Shown here piece by piece: positions 16,321 through 25,300 of a DNA stretch of 37,434 nucleotides. The stretch is from Candidatus Margulisiibacteriota bacterium (GTDB lineage Bacteria; Margulisbacteria; Termititenacia; Termititenacales; Termititenacaceae): NCBI GenBank assembly GCA_031267055.1, contig JAIRZV010000016.1:1-37434 (forward strand). The letters are read 5' to 3'. The position numbers and the translations under genes are program-made. The notes beneath the pieces are model-generated. The model saw only the letters and a list, made by a program, of their open reading frames with translations. It did no database searches and was not told where the DNA came from. Each line of letters opens with the position of its first letter. The stretch's first letter is position 1.

Positions 16321-19300
16321 ATGACAGATGTAGTGACCGGCGTTAATAACAATTTAAACTGGCCGGAAATAATAACCAATCGGCAAACTCCTCATATAGG
16401 TGGTTTAAATGAGGATGAGTGGAAAAATTTGTTGGGGTTTACTACTTATGTGCAAGAAGATCACTATGATCCTTATATTCAAAATATTTATGATGAAATA
16501 ACTTTTCTAGAGCAAAATTATTGGCAAGATGAAAAGTATCGCAGTAGATTAACCCAAGATTTGGCAGAAATAAATCAAATTATCTCTGAGGCTACTAAAC
16601 CAAAAACGTTTAATTATAGTCCCAGACAATGCCTGTCGTTTTGTTATGCGGCGATCAGTTTGAATATTGTTCTTGGTGACAAGACTGGCAATACGACTTA
16701 TTACAATAATGCGCGCGAATTACTGGCGCGTTTTGATGTAAGACATGGAAATTATGTATTTCGCGCTCGGAATGAGGAGGTAACGCTTGCTTCCCATACT
16801 TTTGATCAAAGTTTATGGTTTGTGTCGCTGGTCGGCCAGTTGATCGAGCGTGGTGTCATTACGCCAGATACAGAAAAGACAAATAATATAGTTGGTCTTC
16901 TTGGTAATACAATAAAAACTATCGGGAATAATTATATTAATGAAAAAAATGAAGAAAAGAAAGCCGAATTATATATAAGAGGAAGATATTTTACTGCGGC
17001 TAGCCTTTATTTAGATGCCAAGCTGGAAAGAACAGAAGCGACCAGAGCCGCAAAGTATAAGGAAATATATGACAATTTGAAGAAGGATGGTACTTCCTCT
17101 CCTTTGTTACTTGTTTTGAGATTAACTGTATTAAATAGTTTGCTTTCCACTTCTCTCGATGCTGATGTTGTGAGGGATTATGGTGTAGATATGGCAGAAC
17201 TGGAACGATTTTTTAATTGGACTTTACTGCCTTCCGCAAATGCTATTAAACAAGCCCCAAATACTCCACGTGAGCGTGCCATAAAAGAAACAGACAAATC
17301 GTATTTGCAGGCTAAATATAATAGTTATGTGCAATACTATATGTCCCGCGCCAATTACTTGCGCACCGCAGCGCAGCAAGCTATAAAACAAATTAAATCT
17401 GCTGCGAATATCAATACAGCTATCAATAACGCCGCCACCGCTGTAAAGAATTTCAATGATTTTCTCTATGTCAGGGTTACTAATGATTTAGCGGACAGAG
17501 AAAATTCTTATTTTAAGGATTTTCTGACCTCAGCCAAACAAGAAGTGGAATTTCTCGAGTTAGATATTGTTTTGACCAGAGCGGAGCGCGGCGATACCAG
17601 TGTTAATTTAAATAGCTTAATGGGTCGTATTAACAGCCTAACGGCCAGCACTCCTGGAAACAACGCCCGCCGTTATTATTTCCGGTCGCGTTTGTTCAGT
17701 TTGCAGATCAAGCGCGAACCGAATCCAGAAAGAAAAAATATAATTCGCCGCAACGCTCTTGCTTTTATTATCGGTGGCCAAACCAGCGATGGAAAACCTA
17801 TTGCAGATAATGTGCTGACGGCTGATTATAATTTGAATAATATTTATAGAACTAACAATGCCGCTGACAATAAAAACTTGCAGCTCAACGCCCTCTGCGA
17901 AGCGGCGGAATTGCTTATGGATTTAGATAGAAAGAGTGAAGCCAAAGACTACTATGCGATTTTGGAAAGGCCTGCGGTATCCAATTTGACAGCTTTATTG
18001 AGTGTTGACCCGAGAACTAATCGATATGCTTTTCAAAGCGCGGATTTGAATGCGACATCCGCCCGAGTGCTGTTTTTGGCTGCCAGCTTAAAAGACAACA
18101 AAACTCTGTCAGAGGCCATTGCTAACCGGTTGATAGATGTGTTTGGTCCGGCGGGAAGTCCTAAAGACGAAACTATATTCAATGGCGCGCTGGCTCTTAG
18201 GGAAGGCTTCCGTTTTGACTATGTTTTAGATAATTTGAAAGCGCTGAAAAAAGCAGGCCAATGGGCGGAAGGTTTGGCTAAGATAGATGAAGAAGCGGCT
18301 TTGTTTGCACAGAACGCGGATAACCAGCGCGAGCGCGCTTTCCAATTAGCGGAGTGTAATAATCTGGCTTACCTTTACGACAATGGCAGCAAGCCGGATT
18401 TGAGCAATTTGGCGCAATACACTAATCCGGCCAGCCGGCAGAGACTGCATTATTTAAGAATGGCACAGTTGGCCAGCGACAAGGCTACACCCAGTGGTAA
18501 AGACCTGTCCGGTATTTTGCGAGAGATTGGCGATTTGGTGCGCTGGGATAAAAACTCCCAGAAACTGACTTTCACTTTGTCGAGCGAGTATGATGTTAGA
18601 CTAGATACTGTAAATAAGGATACACAAAAATCGCCGAAAGAATATAACGACGAGTTTGAGTTTGCGGTAATCGCTGAATATTTTGAGACGCTGAATAGTA
18701 TTTTGAATAGTGAAGAAAAAACCGGCCTGCGTCCAGCTGATCCACAATCCGCCGCAGAATTAACCGCCGCGTTTAGAGATTATTTTGATAGGCAGAAAGC
18801 GCGGAATGTCAACAGTCCTTCAGAACAAGATTTGCGCTTTTTGTTCTTCGCCGCGTTGCTCCTTGACGGCGATCAGTCAAAACCGAAAGACATTTACGAG
18901 AAAATTATCCACTGTTATCCCTTGCCAGTGCCGCGGGGCTATGCAGTGTCTGTCAATGGAGTGTCGCAAACTTATTATTACAATTCCGACGCCAAGCGTG
19001 CTTACTGGGAAGCGCAGGCCGGTCTGGTTAATTATTATGCTAAACAAAAGAATTTTGCCGCGCAGAAAACGGCATTTGATAGGATCGAAACCGAATACAA
19101 AAACCGCATTAATCCGCAAAACGTTGCTGGTTATGCCGCCGATGCCGCCTATATCAAAAATCTTTATTTCAACGCGCTGTTGATGCAGTGCCTGTCCGAT
19201 CTGGAGCAAGAAAACCGGAATACAGCCGTTGAACATTTGGGAGCATGGAAAACCCTGCTGGCAGACCCCGGCATTGCCGGACAATTAACTCCGGCGAAAC

Positions 19301-22300
19301 GTGAGCAGCATAAATATACTTTGATCGAAATGTGGACCCGCGCGGCCATGCTGCTGGACACACAGGAAGATCAGCCGCAGGACGCGCTCGACGAACTGCG
19401 CAAAATTTACAACGACAAAGAGTACAATTTATCCAGCGCGCAAAACGCCGCCGCCCGGCTCTGCGCCGACATTATTCGCGGCAATATTGAGGGACTGATT
19501 GCCGCAGACAGGCAGAGAACTACCGGTCCGCGCCTGACCTTTACTCCTGACGATACTTTTAACCCTGACAATATTTCTAAAAATTATTTTACAAAGAACT
19601 TAACGGTTGGCGCTTATACAGACCTGCCGCTTCGTTACGAAAAACAGTTGTTTATTTCTTCACTGCTCAATCGAGCCAAGCTTGGCGATCAACAGGCGGT
19701 TGAGACTTTGCAGGCCTTGCTTGCGCCGGCGCGCGCCGAGCAGACAACTGCTGAAGTTGACAAGGATTTCTTCTCGCAGATCGAGCCGCGCCTGGAGCTG
19801 GATCAAGCCTGGAATTCTCTGAATGATAAATATCAGGGTTATCGGCCTGCGGGTATCAATGCCGAAAATATTGCCAAAAAATATCTTGCTTCTCCATATT
19901 CTGCTGGCACACACGATGAGGCGAAAGACCTGCTCCGTCTGGCCTGGTCGAAAGGCGCTAATCCACAATGGGCTGTCAACGGGACGACTATTACGATCGA
20001 CAATAGGCCAGTACCGATAAAAGGCTATGCAGACCTGGCCGGATTTACCAATAAGCAGGCTCGCTCTGCCGCGGAAAATCTCCTGACGCTTTACGGTTAT
20101 ACTACGGCGACACGCGATGAGAACAAACTGGCCGGATTGATTAAGAATATTCTAACCCCGGGGGTGGCCGACGAAGAATTGTGCTGCAAGGCCCAGTTGG
20201 CCGAAGCCGAACAATACCTGCGGCTCAGCGGCGATCCGGACGCTGTAAAAAATTTACCGGCAGTCCTGTCAGCCTTGGGCTTTCTGTCCGGCGCCAGGAC
20301 CGACCGATACATTCGTCCGGCTATCGAGAAAGCTTTGGAAACCACTTTGGATGTTCTGGGTGATATTTTTACTGAAAATGCCGAAAGCCGTACTTCGGAC
20401 GATTATTATACTTATTGCAATCAGCGTATCCGCTATGTGCTTTTGCAATATGAAAATGCCCCGCAAAACGCTTATGACGCGCTGGAAAAACTGAGCAAGC
20501 CGCTGAATGAAGGTGGGCTGGGCTTGTCCGGCGACAGCCTTACCGGAAAACTCCTGCTGGATACAATTACTGCCAATAGGAATACGTTGCTTCTAGAAAA
20601 CGCGGATAAAATAAATGGCGCCGCAGAAAAGCTGAATTTTGTGCCACAGCCACAGTCGGATCAGGATCAGAAAAAAATTCTTGATGAGTACCTGCATATT
20701 TATGACGAAGATTGCGCCACAAAATTCCAAAAACAATTGCTGATCGGTATCTTGCTGCTTTTGGCCGCTCAGACCCGGATAAGCGGGGCGGAGCCTGCGG
20801 AGTCCGGCGATGATGACGCGGCGGAGATGGCTGTGGAAATACTCCTGGGTCTGCGTCCGAATGATGATCCGCGTAAATTGACTTCCGCAGAACGCTTGGC
20901 GGAAACCGTAGAGTTTATGGGGCAGGAATATTTTGACCTGCTTGAACCGCGCCTGCGTCTGGATTATGCCTGGGCTTTGCTGAAGCCGAATAACCCATCA
21001 GCGGCGGCTTTGAATATTACGGAGCGGATCGCCAGAACAATTATTGAACAGGGTGAGAAAGTCACGGCCAAGATAATTTCTGAAGCGGAAGACCTGCTCC
21101 GTCTGGCCTGGGCTAAGTCTAAAGATAGTGCAGATGGCAAGCCTAAGCCGCAATGGGCTGTCGACGGCAAGAATATTGGCACGGATGACCAGCCGGTGTT
21201 CATAAAAGGTTATGCCGCACTGATCGCTGAACCAACGGATTTTACCGACAAACGAGTGAACGGCGCGTTTGAAAATCTGATCTCACTGTACGGCTACAAT
21301 CCTCTGACGCGCGATGCTGAATCAAATAAAGGCAAATTGGCCGAACTGGTTAAACAATTACAAGAAACTTATGATAGCGCCACGTTCTCTCCACAGCTCA
21401 AACCGGCCGTCAAAAAACTGTACATCAAAGCTCTGCTGGCGCAGGCGGAGACTTATTACCGAGATAAAAATATGATCGACATGGCTAGGGCGCTGGATCT
21501 TTTGTTAGCGAAACCGACTGAGTCTACCGGTGATTACAGCGGCCTGTTATCTGGAGAAATCGGTATTCCAGAAAAAACCGAGGAGTATTATGCCTACTGC
21601 GAGCAGCGCGTCCGTCTGGTTTTGCAACAAGCGCAAGACAACAATAAATCCAAATCGGCGGTGGAGACCGGCAATGATCTGGAAATTTTGCGCGGAGAAT
21701 TAAATCTGATCAGTCCGGAATGGCTCCCGACCAACTTGACCGAAAAATTATTGAATTCTTTTATTACGGTCAACAAGCCGAACATCACACCTCAAGAGAC
21801 CAAGGATGTTATGGCTAATCTGGGTTTTGACATCACAGCAAGCCGCGAGTATTTCGAGAAAACCTGCCGGACCGATTATCAACGCCGCTTATTCATCGGT
21901 ATCTTGTGCAAGCTGGCTGATTCGACCTCAGACGCGCCGAACACCCTTACCCCTGATCAACGCGCGAAGCTTCTTTCGGACGGCGATAACGACATTTATG
22001 AACAGATCGTGGAAGATTTGTTGCTGGACAGCCAAAACCAATACAGGCCCACGACTTTTGCGCAGGATCTTCTGAGTCCGGAATACGCGGCGACGATCCT
22101 GCCGCGTCTGCGTCTGGGCATGGCTTGGCGCGGACTGACCGGTAATGATAATGAATCAGCCGACCAAGTAATTTCCAAAGACTGGTTGGCTGTGGCTGAT
22201 GGAGTGGTCAGTGTTGTTGATGCTTTGTGCGCTGTAAATTTGACGCTGAGAAAAGAACTGCAGAACGAAGTCGATTCTTTGCGTTATTTCGTAATGATCA

Positions 22301-25300
22301 AGAATAAAGATGAAAATAAAGATACACATATAAAGAAAATCAATGAGGCTTTGACTGATTATTACTTGCCGCAAATCGCCGACAATCCGGCAAACATGGA
22401 TGCCAGGACTTTGGTGCTAAGCGCCTATGCCTATGATTTGCAAGAATACTCCGTAGCGTTGAGTTATATCGACGAGAATATTCGATATACTGGCGAAAAT
22501 ATTCGACGTGATGCCGCGCTCGACCCGATTCTTTTCTCTACAGTAGTGGACTGCTGGAGCAAGCAAGAGCCAAAGACGGTAATACCAGAGGTTAGAGTGC
22601 GACAATACATCACTGCTATTCAAACCCAGCCGGAACTTTACGCCAGCGACAAAGCCAAAACCGCGCTGGCCAATATTATCTGTGCTTATGTTTCTCAACA
22701 GTTGGAGGACGGCAATCTGGACGATATCAGTTGGCTGAAAAATATTATTTTGCCGTCAGCCGAACATTCGCCGGGGACGCGTACATATATTGAAGCTAGG
22801 ATCGGTAAGCTCAAAGTTGATGCGTTGATAAAAGAAGGCAGATATGAAGAAGCGCTCAAGCTCTTGCAAGGAACGGATAAAAAGAGTGGAGTTCCGCTAA
22901 GCGGAACGGCTGAAAATGGCGTGGTATATACGCCGGTTAGTTTTAGTTTAAATAGAGAGAATGCGACAACCGGAATTAGCGCGATACTTACAGCAGATAC
23001 TGGTCCAGCTGCGGCGGTTGAAAGTGATGCAAAATCCGGAATTTTGCAAAAATTAGATAGCTTGGAGACAGAATATAATGGCAAGCTGGATTCGCGGCTT
23101 ATTGTTTCCCTGCGCAACGATGTGCGGCGGCAGCAGGCGCAGATCAAAGAGGCGCAGGGTTTTTACACGGAGGCTGTGGCTCGTTTAGACGAAATTGATT
23201 TGAGTTTTATCGATGACGAAAAAGAAAAAACTCAGGCGCAGTTTTATGACGACTTACAGCACGCGCGTATTTTTATTAAGCAGGAAAAATTTGCTGATGC
23301 GCAGAGCATACTAGAAACTCTCCCTGCTCTTGCTGATTCCGCAGAGCTCAAACCCGATGAGCGATGTCTGATTTATTTCAATCTGTTGGACATCGCCCTG
23401 CAAAACCCAGAAGTCGCCTTGGGTTATTTGGCCAAATTAGCAGAATTGTTGTCCGCCGAAAACAATGACGCGCCGGAAAAAAATATTAAACCGGAAACTG
23501 TTTTACTTTATGACTTACAGCGTGTGGCCGCGCGCAAATTGTTGCAAGGACAAATGCCCCCGGACGAAAATATGCCCACGCTGGAAGATGTGGAGCAAAA
23601 AATAAACGCTCTGCCTGCGGGCTACAAACAACAGACTTATAGAAACTTGCTGGCCGAGCTGCAAGCCTACGAACATTTAGAGAGCCGGAGTTATTTACAG
23701 ACAGGCAACGGCGCGATTATTGCGGAATTTGCGTTGCCGCAAACTTTTGAGCCGGCGGACGGTCTGGATTCCGAGGAACACGCGCTGAACATGCGGAAGA
23801 TTTATCTCGATAGCCAGATTACCGCCGGCGGAGCCGCCGCGGCAAACGCTTTGACCAAGATGGATGCGGATCTGGAAAGCGTTGAGACAGCACTCAAAAC
23901 AACAAAAAGCGAAGGTCTGCAAATTGTTCTGCAAAAATATGAAACTGAGTTGCTTTTCCTGAAGTACAGTTTTTTAAGAACTCATTCCCAATATGACGCC
24001 AGCGACAAAAAAATAGAAGGCCGATTGGCTGAAATTAATGAACGGCTGGACAAATCCATAAAAGCCCTGAAAGATTTGGCGCCGTATTCTGCTGTTAATG
24101 TTGAGGAACGGCGGGAAAATCTGCGCGAGTCTTCCAGCGACACGCCGCCCTATGATCTTTTGGAAACGCAGATCAAAGAAGATCTGGATTATTTTTATAA
24201 AGAGAATGGGAAGGATATTCAGCCGGGACAGTTGGAATTCTGGAAATTCAAGAAAAAACTCGACGATCTGTTGAATAATTTTGTCTTGCTGGGCGATAGT
24301 CCGCAGGCCAGCGCCGAGGAAATTATCTTGGCGGTCGACAAACTCTATGATCTACGGCTTGGTCTGGTGGAGTCTGGCGCGGTCTCTGGCGGTCAGCTTC
24401 TGCCCAAGATTGAGGCTTTCCGCGCGCAAATGCCGGCAGGTTTTGTTTTTACCGGTGAGGAAAAGGGCTACGGTTATTACTTGATCTTGAACCTGTTGGA
24501 AAAGGATCTGGCCAAATTCAGCCAAATTGCCAAAAAAGTTTATGACGCGGGTTATTTAAGTAAAAATGAACCGAACGATTATTATGCGCAGTCCAGCGTT
24601 CTGTTGATCGACTTGATAAACACCCAGCTTAAAAACAATGCTGAGTTTAACACTTATATTGGAGCAAACACCCTACCCCAAATTAATTATAAGCCGGATG
24701 GCGACAATCTGGTTACCAAATACGGTGATATGAGTTTGACCACAAATCTAAAGAAAAAAATCGCTTTAGTCGAGGACGAAAATTCTCTAGCCGAGGACGA
24801 AAATTCTCTCAATCTGCCGGCGGAGTTTAAGGCATGGGAGAAAGTGTATAAAAAACGGATAAGCGGCGCGTTGTCCGGAAGCTATAAATACACCGCCGGC
24901 AAGATGTTGCTTGATTATCTCGGCGCCTTGATCCGGCAGCGTGATGAAGGGCGGCCTGTTTCCGGATTGACTACTGTGAATAAAAAGATCAAGTTGTTGT
25001 TTGATTTCCTGAACACTCTGCCGTCGGACAATTTGTTTTCCGACTCGCATTATTATCAGCTCAAAATAGCCGCTTTGAAAATACAATACGCTTCGTCTTT
25101 GTTGTCTAAGGCCGTCGACGCTCGGGACTGGAATACCCCGGCTGCCGGACAGCCCAAACCGCGAAAGATAAGCGATACTTTGCCGGACTATCTGGGCCAA
25201 GCGCGGGATATTCTCGAGGAGCGGCTGGAACACGTCGCGTCGGACAGTGCGGAGCATAAACTGTGCTCGTATTTGCTGTCCGTGCTGAACGGTGAGGACC

